From: a virus
IMG/VR virus record: IMGVR_UViG_3300024264_002579
Span: 1 to 41,456 of that record
Length of the DNA stretch: 41,456 bases
Reading direction: 5' to 3' (one strand)
Positions within the stretch are counted from its first letter, which is position 1; every line of letters begins with the position of its first letter. The notes below the pieces were generated by a model, which worked only from the letters and a program-made list of their open reading frames with translations, was not told where the DNA came from and did not search any database. The position numbers and the translations under genes were made by a program. Below are positions 7,298-13,100 of the stretch, piece by piece.

Positions 7298-8316
7298 TGG
7301 AAAGATTTGGATCATTCATAAAAGATGAAGGTTTTTATATGAGCAATGGTGTGGTTACTCTCAGCAAAGCTATAGGTGACAAAACTCCTAGAACAAAAAG
7401 AATTGAAAGAGGTATATTTGAAGGATTTGATACTACCGGTTTTAAGCAGGCAAAAAAAGAAAAACGGGTCGATCATAAACATCACGAGCCTCGTGATGAC
7501 TTACATGATAATAAAAAAAGAACACATATTGATGATGTTCAGATGAATAAGAATATCTTTGGTGAAACTGGTCATGAACTCAGCACATCACATCGCGGAT
7601 CTGACATAGAAGAAGTAGGCTCTTTATCAAGTAAACTTGAACAAAAAATGACACCAGCGCAACACAAAGCTTTTCGTCATTTTACAGCTGGAAAATCTGA
7701 CACAGTTGGCGATGGTAAAAAATGGGCATCTAGTCAGATATCTCAACATTTTATAACTAAGCATAAACTTAAAACAGAAAATAAAAAGTTGGGTGAATAC
7801 CATCCACATGCACTTGTTGGTCAAGATAAAGACGCTGCAGATCATCTTAAAACCGCAGCTAAACCTCTTGGCCATAGGGTACATCTTTATTCTGGTGTTC
7901 ATCCTTCATTTGTAAAAGCTATCAAACATGCTGAAAAACATACTGATGGCGTTGTTCATTCATCGGCTCAGATTTCTACTACTCACGATGCGCGCACTGG
8001 CGCTGGATTTGCAGTTCATTCTGGACATGATAGTACACAGTTTTTCCCTTTAAATAAAAATACAAATAATGAAAATGTAGGTAAAACAACCAAACATATG
8101 ATTCACGTTGACGCGAAAGCTAGTGATAAAGGTATTCATATGAGTGGTGTAGAAGGTAACAAACATGCTGCTGAAGCAGAAACGGTACTTCCACCTGGAA
8201 CACATTTAAAATACTCGCATACTACACATCATTATCACACTGTGATAGACTCCAATGGTGATCATGATCATCATAGAATAGACGTGCATCACTGTACAAT
8301 TCATAAACAAGATTAA
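7297..8316 (+). CDS. ADP-ribosyltransferase-like effector (second copy)
   Basis: 339 aa, sharing the TAATG junction with the previous gene. The N-terminus MERFGSFIKDEGFYMSNGVV parallels that of its neighbour. The C-terminal domain is clearer: HLYSGVHPSF (196-205), QISTTHDARTGAGFA (225-239, S-T-T region) and AEAETVLPPGTHLKY (292-306), with the catalytic E-x-E as E293-A-E295 followed by the family's hydrophobic-P-x-G-T turn. The first-strand Arg is replaced by Ser. The tail is His-rich. It is probably a late, virion-carried NAD-dependent modifier of a host protein; target unknown. Confidence 0.68.
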   Translation: MERFGSFIKDEGFYMSNGVVTLSKAIGDKTPRTKRIERGIFEGFDTTGFKQAKKEKRVDHKHHEPRDDLHDNKKRTHIDDVQMNKNIFGETGHELSTSHRGSDIEEVGSLSSKLEQKMTPAQHKAFRHFTAGKSDTVGDGKKWASSQISQHFITKHKLKTENKKLGEYHPHALVGQDKDAADHLKTAAKPLGHRVHLYSGVHPSFVKAIKHAEKHTDGVVHSSAQISTTHDARTGAGFAVHSGHDSTQFFPLNKNTNNENVGKTTKHMIHVDAKASDKGIHMSGVEGNKHAAEAETVLPPGTHLKYSHTTHHYHTVIDSNGDHDHHRIDVHHCTIHKQD

Positions 8317-8344
8317 AAAAAATGCATAATATTGAAAATAATCC

Positions 8345-8373
8345 TTTACAATCGCTCTAAAATGTGTTAATAT
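8345..8373 (+). promoter_or_regulatory. Early promoter
   Basis: TTTACA (8345-8350), 17-nt spacer, TAATAT (8368-8373). It lies within a 28-bp element (8329-8356) repeated with one mismatch at 17466-17493. Drives the 8399 gene and the IscA operon. Confidence 0.7.
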
Positions 8374-8398
8374 GTATCTAACAACAAAGGATATGATT

Positions 8399-8656
8399 AT
8401 GATTGATACAAATACCCCTCAACCACAACTTAGCGCGATAAATTCCAACTTCCCTAGACAAGCTATCTTTAATGAGCTTCAACGCATTAATGGCTTTGAA
8501 AATGTTCAAGGTGAACAGTCTATATCGATGGTTCAAGCTAAAGTAGTTGATCCTCGTTATGAACCACAAAATGGTGTATATGAAACTGAATATAATGGTT
8601 TTGAAATTGCTCTTGGTCCACAAACTTTAATTCACACTAAAGAGGGTAATGTATAA
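8399..8656 (+). CDS. Hypothetical protein (85 aa)
   Basis: The ATG at 8399 is 9 nt after AAAGGA; the ATG at 8393 is too close and 8372 overlaps the -10. It begins MIDTNTPQPQLSAINSNF, with mixed alpha/beta composition and no membrane segment. It starts the operon that runs through two small membrane peptides to the IscA gene, each joined by overlaps. Function unknown. Confidence 0.55.
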   Translation: MIDTNTPQPQLSAINSNFPRQAIFNELQRINGFENVQGEQSISMVQAKVVDPRYEPQNGVYETEYNGFEIALGPQTLIHTKEGNV

Positions 8657-8766
8657 TGGATTATCAAGTTAGTATTACACTTATTGCTTGTGCAATGTCA
8701 ATCTCAGCTTTTGTGATTGGCTATGTTCTTGGTATGAAACATGCATGGGCAGACTCTAAAAAATGA
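8656..8766 (+). CDS. Single-span membrane peptide (36 aa)
   Basis: TAATG overlap upstream, ATGA overlap downstream. One N-terminal hydrophobic span (ITLIACAMSISAFVIGYVLG) and a short basic/acidic tail. Likely inner-membrane; role unknown. Confidence 0.45.
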   Translation: MDYQVSITLIACAMSISAFVIGYVLGMKHAWADSKK

Positions 8767-8885
8767 TAGAAGCTATCAGAATTTTTATTGATACCATTGC
8801 AAATGCATTTAAATGTATTGTATGGTTCTTAGCCTTTTGTGCTTTGTGCAAATATCTTGAAATCCTTATGTATTCGGTGCCTTAA
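8763..8885 (+). CDS. Membrane peptide with three cysteines (40 aa)
   Basis: Starts in the ATGA overlap. Amphipathic start (MIEAIRIFIDTIANAF), then a hydrophobic span holding CIVWFLAFCALCKYLEIL. The three cysteines lie in or beside the membrane span. Function unknown. Confidence 0.42.
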   Translation: MIEAIRIFIDTIANAFKCIVWFLAFCALCKYLEILMYSVP

Positions 8886-8886
8886 T

Positions 8887-9138
8887 ATGATTCGTAAAAC
8901 AACAAGAGCTTCTGAGATAGTTATTGACCTTGATGGTCCTAATGGTAACGCATTTTATCTATTAAAAGTAGCAAAAGAATATGCTCATTCAATGGGTATG
9001 AAAGCATCGCCTATTATGTCTGAAATGTGCGCAGGTACAGATTACTATAAATTGGTAAAAGTATTTGAAAAATATTTTGGCCATTTCGTTGTTCTAGAAA
9101 CTAACAATCCAGAACTATTGAAGTATATGCAGAAATGA
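8887..9138 (+). CDS. Hypothetical alpha/beta protein (83 aa)
   Basis: Start at the ATG at 8887; a longer frame would overlap the membrane peptide. It has IVIDLDGPNGNAFYLLKVAK, a strand-loop-helix pattern, and two cysteine/methionine-containing loops. Overlaps the IscA start by 4 nt, so the two are translationally coupled. I recognise the type as a small protein common in T4-like phages but know no function. Confidence 0.6.
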   Translation: MIRKTTRASEIVIDLDGPNGNAFYLLKVAKEYAHSMGMKASPIMSEMCAGTDYYKLVKVFEKYFGHFVVLETNNPELLKYMQK

Positions 9139-9443
9139 TTGTATCACTTACTGAAAAAGCAAAAGAATATATGACGAATCAGTTAGTTTTGGCTGATAAA
9201 AATTATGTACTTCTTGAAGTAAAAGGTGGCGGGTGTAGCGGGTTTAAATATGATTGGACATACGTAGATGATGAGTCAAAAGGGACGGTTATAGATAACA
9301 CTTTAGTTATTGATGCTATGGCTGAAATGTTTTTATTTGGTTGTACGATTGACTATATAACTGAACTAGGCGGAAACTATTTAGTTGTAAAAAATCCACA
9401 AGCAACAGCTCAATGTGGATGTGGAGAAAGTTTCGCAATATAA
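9135..9443 (+). CDS. A-type iron-sulfur carrier (IscA/ErpA/HesB family)
   Basis: 102 aa, the normal length of the family. The three conserved ligands are present: Cys in KGGGCSGFKYD (residue 34) and the C-terminal C-G-C in QCGCGESF. A-type carriers hold a [2Fe-2S] or [4Fe-4S] cluster or iron and pass it to apo-enzymes in the cytoplasm. Such genes occur as host-derived cargo in marine T4-like phages, probably to support Fe-S-dependent enzymes during infection. Overlaps the upstream gene by 4 nt; a tRNA follows after 10 nt. Confidence 0.9.
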   Translation: MIVSLTEKAKEYMTNQLVLADKNYVLLEVKGGGCSGFKYDWTYVDDESKGTVIDNTLVIDAMAEMFLFGCTIDYITELGGNYLVVKNPQATAQCGCGESFAI

Positions 9444-9453
9444 TATAAGTATT

Positions 9454-9530
9454 GGTCCCTTAGCTCAGCTGGATAGAGCAAGTGCCTTCTAAGCACTAGG
9501 TCAGAGGTTCGAATCCTCTAGGGTCCGCCA
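9454..9530 (+). tRNA. tRNA-Arg (anticodon UCU)
   Basis: 77 nt with encoded CCA. D arm GCTC/GAGC, anticodon stem AGTGC/GCACT with loop CTTCTAA (anticodon TCT), T arm AGAGG-TTCGAAT-CCTCT. The acceptor stem pairs except for a U-U at position 3:70. It reads AGA/AGG, codons frequent in this AT-rich phage. Confidence 0.92.
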
Positions 9531-9700
9531 GACACTAACTATGAACTAAAGGGTGATTAGTTAGTGAAACCCTATAGATTTTGGAGGCCCCAATCTATAG
9601 GTCGGTACAAGCGCTGATACCGCGAAACTCAGCCGGTTGCTGCATACGTAAAATGCAGATAGAAGGGGAGGCACTGCAGAAGGTCTCCCCTTTGATTTAC
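9531..9700 (+). ncRNA. Putative structured non-coding RNA downstream of tRNA-Arg
   Basis: No ORF fits this stretch, but it has at least six perfect stems: 9533-9540/9559-9566 (8 bp), 9571-9580/9592-9601 (10 bp), 9603-9607/9618-9622 (5 bp), 9640-9645/9653-9658 (6 bp), 9663-9670/9685-9692 (8 bp), plus GCTGA 9613-9617 with TCAGC 9629-9633, which would make an H-type pseudoknot. A further loop pairing, AGGGT 9550-9554 with ACCCT 9569-9573, competes with the second stem. The last stem is followed by TTTGATTT and may terminate the transcript. It is much less AT-rich than its surroundings. I do not recognise the family. It is probably transcribed with the tRNA. Confidence 0.6.
9663..9692 (+). terminator. 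Terminal hairpin of the structured RNA
   Basis: AAGGGGAG pairs with CTCCCCTT over a 14-nt loop, followed by TGATTT. It could be a weak intrinsic terminator or the 3' domain of the RNA. Confidence 0.4.
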
Positions 9701-9719
9701 TAATATAAGGATTAACGAG

Positions 9720-9905
9720 TTGTATAAATTAATGAGAAATAATAAGATAGTTCAACAAGTTGTAATGACCGGTGAATTAGGATATATGATATATAAAACA
9801 CCTACTGTAGTTGACTTAACATTTGATAACGAAAATAAAGCACTTGAAGTTGCTGATCTGTTAAATGCTAAAGTAGTAGAAGAAGAATTCGCGAAAGTAG
9901 CTTAG
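9720..9905 (+). CDS. Hypothetical 61-aa protein whose 3' end overlaps a tRNA
   Basis: TTG start 8 nt after AAGGA; an ATG at 9732 is the alternative. Beta-rich start (KLMRNNKIVQQVVM), then a region ending KALEVADLLNAKVVEEEFAK. The last five codons, including the stop, lie inside the next tRNA (from 9891), so translation would run into the tRNA acceptor and D-arm region. Function unknown. Confidence 0.5.
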   Translation: MYKLMRNNKIVQQVVMTGELGYMIYKTPTVVDLTFDNENKALEVADLLNAKVVEEEFAKVA

Positions 9906-9966
9906 TGGTTAAAGCCCCCCGCTCATAACGGGTTGATCGTAGGTTCAAATCCTACCTTTCGCACCA
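9891..9966 (+). tRNA. tRNA with anticodon CAU (Met-elongator or Ile2)
   Basis: 76 nt with encoded CCA. Acceptor GCGAAAG/CTTTCGC (7 bp), D arm GCTT/AAGC, anticodon loop CTCATAA (CAT), T arm GTAGG-TTCAAAT-CCTAC. The anticodon stem has a C-U mismatch at its base (27:43). G1-C72 excludes an initiator. In AT-rich phages a CAU tRNA is often the lysidine-modified Ile2 reading AUA; sequence alone does not settle it. Confidence 0.9.
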
Positions 9967-9984
9967 TAATAAGGAGGATTATAA

Positions 9985-10239
9985 ATGGAAGTAAAAGGAC
10001 CAGGTTTTTCACACCATTATGCCACTCAGCCTCTTGAGTTAATAGTAAAGACTCAAGCCGCAAAAGAACAACAAATGAATATTGTTGAAAATATTCGACG
10101 AAGAACAGAACAATCAATAAAGGCTCCACAAAAAGCTTTAGCACAATCTTATGAAGGACATAATGGGACTTATGGCGCTGATGGTAGAAAAACACATATT
10201 CCACAAGTTGAAGCAAAAAGGGTAGATATAAAAGCATGA
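9985..10239 (+). CDS. Hypothetical protein (84 aa)
   Basis: Starts 12 nt after AAGGAGGA, a strong ribosome-binding site. Begins MEVKGPGFSHHYATQPLE, with a central helix of charged residues and a basic C-terminus. Overlaps the next gene by 4 nt. No family recognised. Confidence 0.55.
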   Translation: MEVKGPGFSHHYATQPLELIVKTQAAKEQQMNIVENIRRRTEQSIKAPQKALAQSYEGHNGTYGADGRKTHIPQVEAKRVDIKA

Positions 10240-10568
10240 CTAAGTCAATTGGACCAAATGATATTGTTCCACCAAAATACTATTCTGGTTGGGGACATGG
10301 TGAACATAATAAACATGAACAAAGCTATATAGTAGATAGTTCTAGTGATATGGTTGATTATACTTTTGAAATTTCAGATGAAATAGATACATCTGGGCCA
10401 TTTAAATCTGCATTTGAAGCATCAACAGAAGGAGTAATTAGACAAGAATTTATTACGTATAGAATGCGTGATGGAATGATGATAAAAGAAGTTAATGTAA
10501 GAAAATATACACCAGACGATTATATCGATTCAAAAGATGCGATTCCATTAGGGGAGATAGGTAAGTGA
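10236..10568 (+). CDS. Hypothetical protein (110 aa)
   Basis: ATGA overlap with the upstream gene and another 4-nt overlap downstream. Contains PPKYYSGWGHGEHNKHEQSY followed by beta-rich stretches (IRQEFITYRMRDGMMIKEVN). Soluble. No family recognised. Confidence 0.55.
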   Translation: MTKSIGPNDIVPPKYYSGWGHGEHNKHEQSYIVDSSSDMVDYTFEISDEIDTSGPFKSAFEASTEGVIRQEFITYRMRDGMMIKEVNVRKYTPDDYIDSKDAIPLGEIGK

Positions 10569-10765
10569 AAGAACAATTGTTGCTAGCATGTCGTATGCAT
10601 GCTGAAGGTGAACTAGAAAGAGCTAAAACTAATTTTATGGTTTATTTAAATAATCCTGTTGGTATTGGCGAACATAGTGATATTGTAGAGGCTATGCAAA
10701 AAGAGCTTAGTACTATGGGTCATGCAAGTGAACGTCTTGAAATGTTAAGTAAGCATTTTGAATAG
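10565..10765 (+). CDS. Hypothetical helical protein (66 aa)
   Basis: GTG start in a 4-nt overlap, preceded by GGGGAGATAGG. Two predicted helices (LLLACRMHAEGELERAKTNF and a C-terminal one). No family recognised; resembles short helical phage proteins of unknown role. Confidence 0.55.
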   Translation: MKEQLLLACRMHAEGELERAKTNFMVYLNNPVGIGEHSDIVEAMQKELSTMGHASERLEMLSKHFE

Positions 10766-10967
10766 AAGAATAAAATTATTTATTGCTTGGTATAAACAAT
10801 TAAGGGAAAGGAGACACGAATTTCCTTTCCCTTGGTACTATCACACTTCATATAATATTTGGAATTGTTTTCGTTGGGCTGTATATAATTCAGCTAATAA
10901 TGATATTAATGGAAATTATTTGTATAAATATTCCCAATGTGGCAAATATAAGAAAAGGATAAGATAG
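10758..10967 (+). CDS. Possible aromatic-rich small protein (69 aa)
   Basis: The only start is a TTG overlapping the previous gene, with a poor Shine-Dalgarno, so this call is uncertain. The product is basic and very rich in Trp, Tyr and Phe (WYKQLRERRHEFPFPWYYH). The DNA carries an 11-bp perfect hairpin (10802-10833) and a late-promoter element (10923-10930). The frame ends exactly at the GTG start of the synthetase-like gene. It could be a real small protein or leader DNA of the downstream unit. Confidence 0.38.
   Translation: MNRRIKLFIAWYKQLRERRHEFPFPWYYHTSYNIWNCFRWAVYNSANNDINGNYLYKYSQCGKYKKRIR
10923..10930 (+). promoter_or_regulatory. T4-type late promoter candidate
   Basis: Exact TATAAATA, 37 nt before the GTG at 10967. 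It would express the synthetase-like gene and the tRNA downstream late in infection. Confidence 0.5.
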
Positions 10968-11791
10968 TGACACAATTGATTGAACCAAAAAAATTTACAA
11001 AAGCAGTTGACCTTTTAAGGTCATTTTTTTTGAATAGAGGCTTTGAAGAAGTACATACACAAAACCGATTAAGCATTTTAGCTGCATGTGAAGATCCAGA
11101 AAATGTAGCAACATATAATTATGAAGGGCAAATATGGCCTCTTCCTCAAACTGGCCAGATGTGGTTGGAATATGAATTATTAACTCGCCCCTCTTCGAAG
11201 GGGTTTTTTTGTGTCTCGACTTCGTATAGACAAGAACCAAATGCAATTCCTGGAAGACATGATACGATTTTTCCGATGTTTGAATTTGAAATGCCAGGAG
11301 ACATCGATGATCTTAAGACTATGGAATATCAATTATGTAATCATTTAGGATTTGATATTCCAACAGAAAAAACATATCGTGAATGGCAACAACATTACGG
11401 TCTAAGTTCTACTACAGAATTAGATGCTCAGCACGAGTTAGCAATGGAAGCTAGTTTTGGTAGTTCTATGATTACAGAATTTCCTGAATTTACAAGTCCA
11501 TTTTGGAATATGTCAAGAAATGAAGATGGTACAAGTAAGAAGATTGATGTTATCCTTGGTGGTATGGAAACAATTGGTAGTGCAGAACGCAGTACTGATA
11601 AAGACCAAATGCGAGATACATTTCATACTATTTCAAATGGCGAATATGCTGGTCTTATTAACCAATTATTTGGTAAAGATCGCGTTGAAGCAGAACTTGA
11701 AAAGTTTCTTGAATTTGATTTCTTTCCAAGAGTTGGGGGTGGAATAGGTATGACACGCATGATCAGTGCGCTCGATACTCTTAAAAAGTAA
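10967..11791 (+). CDS. Stand-alone class II aminoacyl-tRNA synthetase catalytic core (Asn/Asp/Lys subclass)
   Basis: 274 aa, GTG start after AAAGGATAAG. Class IIb features: motif 2 as TSYRQEPN...GRHDTIFPMFEFEM (R88, E90, R97, H98, E106; ATP and amino-acid contacts), a GGMETIGSAERS strand, and motif 3 as RVGGGIGMTRM with R264. The N-terminal OB-fold anticodon-binding domain of normal AsnRS, AspRS and LysRS is absent: the catalytic domain starts about residue 10. Such cores are known as asparagine synthetases (AsnA, archaeal AS-AR) or amino-acid ligases. The active site looks intact. An Asn-anticodon tRNA starts 6 nt after the stop, which favours an Asn/Asp substrate. A terminator-like hairpin lies inside the gene at 11188-11210. 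Confidence 0.75.
   Translation: MTQLIEPKKFTKAVDLLRSFFLNRGFEEVHTQNRLSILAACEDPENVATYNYEGQIWPLPQTGQMWLEYELLTRPSSKGFFCVSTSYRQEPNAIPGRHDTIFPMFEFEMPGDIDDLKTMEYQLCNHLGFDIPTEKTYREWQQHYGLSSTTELDAQHELAMEASFGSSMITEFPEFTSPFWNMSRNEDGTSKKIDVILGGMETIGSAERSTDKDQMRDTFHTISNGEYAGLINQLFGKDRVEAELEKFLEFDFFPRVGGGIGMTRMISALDTLKK
11188..11210 (+). terminator. Terminator-like hairpin inside the synthetase-core gene
   Basis: CCCCT and AGGGG flank CTTCGA, followed at once by seven T. It encodes residues RPSSKGFF just before motif 2. Possible attenuator controlling the gene and its tRNA. Confidence 0.45.
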
Positions 11792-11797
11792 GAATAA

Positions 11798-11907
11798 TCC
11801 AAGGTGGTGGAATAGGTAGACACGCAGCACTGTTTATGCTGTGAATATGTAGTCTTAGCAAAAGAATATTTATATTCGTGCAGGTTCGAATCCTGCCCTT
11901 GGAGCCA
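11798..11907 (+). tRNA. Aberrant tRNA-Asn-like RNA (anticodon GUU) with long variable arm
   Basis: 110 nt with encoded CCA. Acceptor TCCAAGG/CCTTGGA (7 bp, U1-A72) and discriminator G73. D arm GTG/CAC with an 11-nt loop, as in tRNA-Leu/Ser. Anticodon stem CAGCA/TGCTG, loop CTGTTTA, anticodon GTT. Variable region of 38 nt (11842-11879) with a GAATAT/ATATTC stem. T arm GCAGG-TTCGAAT-CCTGC. Acceptor and anticodon carry the Asn identity set (G34, U35, U36, G73), but the body is class II and position 37 is U instead of a purine. It may be a specialised RNA rather than an ordinary decoder. Confidence 0.8.
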
Positions 11908-11941
11908 AATATATATAGTATATATTATAAGGAGATAGTGA

Positions 11942-12133
11942 ATGAGTAAAATTATTGAATTTCCTCAAACATCAGAATTGGATAAACAATTTATGGATAT
12001 TGAAGCACAACAAAAAATTATTAGAGATCAGGCAGCTCAGATTAAAAAGCTAGAAGACGAAAAAAAAGCAAAGGCTGAGCTTCGTGAAGAAGGCGGGCAA
12101 ATTAAAGGCGAAGCAGTCTTTCTAAGCGAGTAA
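11942..12133 (+). CDS. Small coiled-coil protein (63 aa)
   Basis: Preceded by AAGGAG. A long charged helix (IEAQQKIIRDQAAQIKKLED) typical of a short coiled coil, with a glycine-containing end. No family recognised. It lies between the tRNA and the lipase. Confidence 0.6.
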   Translation: MSKIIEFPQTSELDKQFMDIEAQQKIIRDQAAQIKKLEDEKKAKAELREEGGQIKGEAVFLSE

Positions 12134-12136
12134 ACA

Positions 12137-12144
12137 TATAAATA
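12137..12144 (+). promoter_or_regulatory. T4-type late promoter
   Basis: Exact TATAAATA, 3 nt after the upstream stop and 33 nt before the lipase ATG. Confidence 0.68.
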
Positions 12145-12176
12145 GTATTATCTAAAAAATACAAGGTAATACTATT

Positions 12177-12944
12177 ATGGCACAACCAATAAATCAATTA
12201 AGTTTTAAAGCCAGAAGTCTCTTGTTTGCTCAACTATCAGCAATCGCATATTCTGATCTTAAAGAAGCTAAAACAGCGGCCCGTAAACTCGAATTCAATA
12301 CCGTTGAATTTTATGATGTTAACGGTGCGCAAGCCTATCGGTTTATGAATAAGTATGATTGTATTATAGCATGTCGAGGAACACAGCCTACAGAATTTAA
12401 TGATATTAAAGCTGATTTACAATCTATTCCGGTAATGGCTGAAACTGTATCAAGAGTGCATAAAGGATTTAAAGCTGAGGTCGATGAGCTTTGGCCAGCT
12501 ATATATGAAGATTTAACCAGAAAACCAAATAGTAGCAAAACACTTTGGTTTTGCGGACATTCGCTTGGTGCTGGCATGGCAACTATTATGTCGTCAAGAT
12601 GCTTACACAATTTATTTTTAAAAGATCCGGTTGAACTGTATACATTTGGTTCTCCTCGTGTAGGCTTTAAAAAATACTGCAAATCTCTTGGTGTAGTCCA
12701 CCATAGATTCGTAAATAATAATGATGTTGTCACGCGTGTGCCCTTGGTAATGATGGGTTATAGACATCACGGAACAGAACATTATATGAATTCAGAAGGC
12801 CAAGTAGTAAAAATATCTGGATTTAAAAGATTTTGGGATAGATTAAAAGGCATGGCAGGTGGCGTTATGAAATTAAAGATAGATAATTTTAGCGATCACA
12901 GTATGGATTGCTACATAAAAAATATAAAAAATATGAAAGAGTAG
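12177..12944 (+). CDS. Class 3 lipase (alpha/beta hydrolase)
   Basis: 255 aa. Fungal-type lipase_3 layout: an oxyanion strand IIACRGTQPTEFNDIKADL, HKGF at about 95, nucleophile elbow GHSLGAG with Ser129, ELYTFGSPRVG, catalytic Asp183 in NNNDVVTRVP and His241 in FSDHSMDCY. All catalytic residues are present, so an active esterase or lipase is expected. No signal peptide, so it would act in the cytoplasm or be virion-borne. It has its own late promoter and is closed by a hairpin. Possible roles are membrane lipid cleavage at lysis or during entry; both are inference. Confidence 0.85.
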   Translation: MAQPINQLSFKARSLLFAQLSAIAYSDLKEAKTAARKLEFNTVEFYDVNGAQAYRFMNKYDCIIACRGTQPTEFNDIKADLQSIPVMAETVSRVHKGFKAEVDELWPAIYEDLTRKPNSSKTLWFCGHSLGAGMATIMSSRCLHNLFLKDPVELYTFGSPRVGFKKYCKSLGVVHHRFVNNNDVVTRVPLVMMGYRHHGTEHYMNSEGQVVKISGFKRFWDRLKGMAGGVMKLKIDNFSDHSMDCYIKNIKNMKE

Positions 12945-12946
12945 AG

Positions 12947-12971
12947 ATCCAGGAGACTACTCTTGGATTTT
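12947..12971 (+). terminator. Hairpin after the lipase gene
   Basis: ATCCAGGAG pairs with CTCTTGGAT (9 bp, one G-U) around ACTA, followed by TTTTCC. Begins 3 nt after the lipase stop; a modest intrinsic terminator. Confidence 0.6.
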
Positions 12972-13043
12972 CCTAGAAATTGGTTGATTGACGACCCATG
13001 TGACGACTGTACGCATTGGCTAGCTGTGCTGTTTAAATAGTTG

Positions 13044-13072
13044 TTTACTTTTTATTAAAAAAGTGGTATAAT
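13044..13072 (+). promoter_or_regulatory. Early promoter
   Basis: TTTACT (13044-13049), 17-nt spacer, perfect TATAAT (13067-13072). Drives the secreted-protein operon from 13101. Confidence 0.8.
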
Positions 13073-13100
13073 TGTTATTAGATAAAACGGAGAGACGAAG

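Noticed and set aside
11798-11907. Reading the long-armed tRNA as an ordinary tRNA-Leu
   Set aside because: The body looks like tRNA-Leu, but the only 5-bp anticodon stem gives loop CTGTTTA with anticodon GUU, and the discriminator is G, not A.
12963-13040. 25-aa ORF with TTG start and apparent AGGAG site after the lipase
   Set aside because: The AGGAG and the TTG lie within the terminator hairpin 12947-12971 and no homologous pattern is seen; probably chance.
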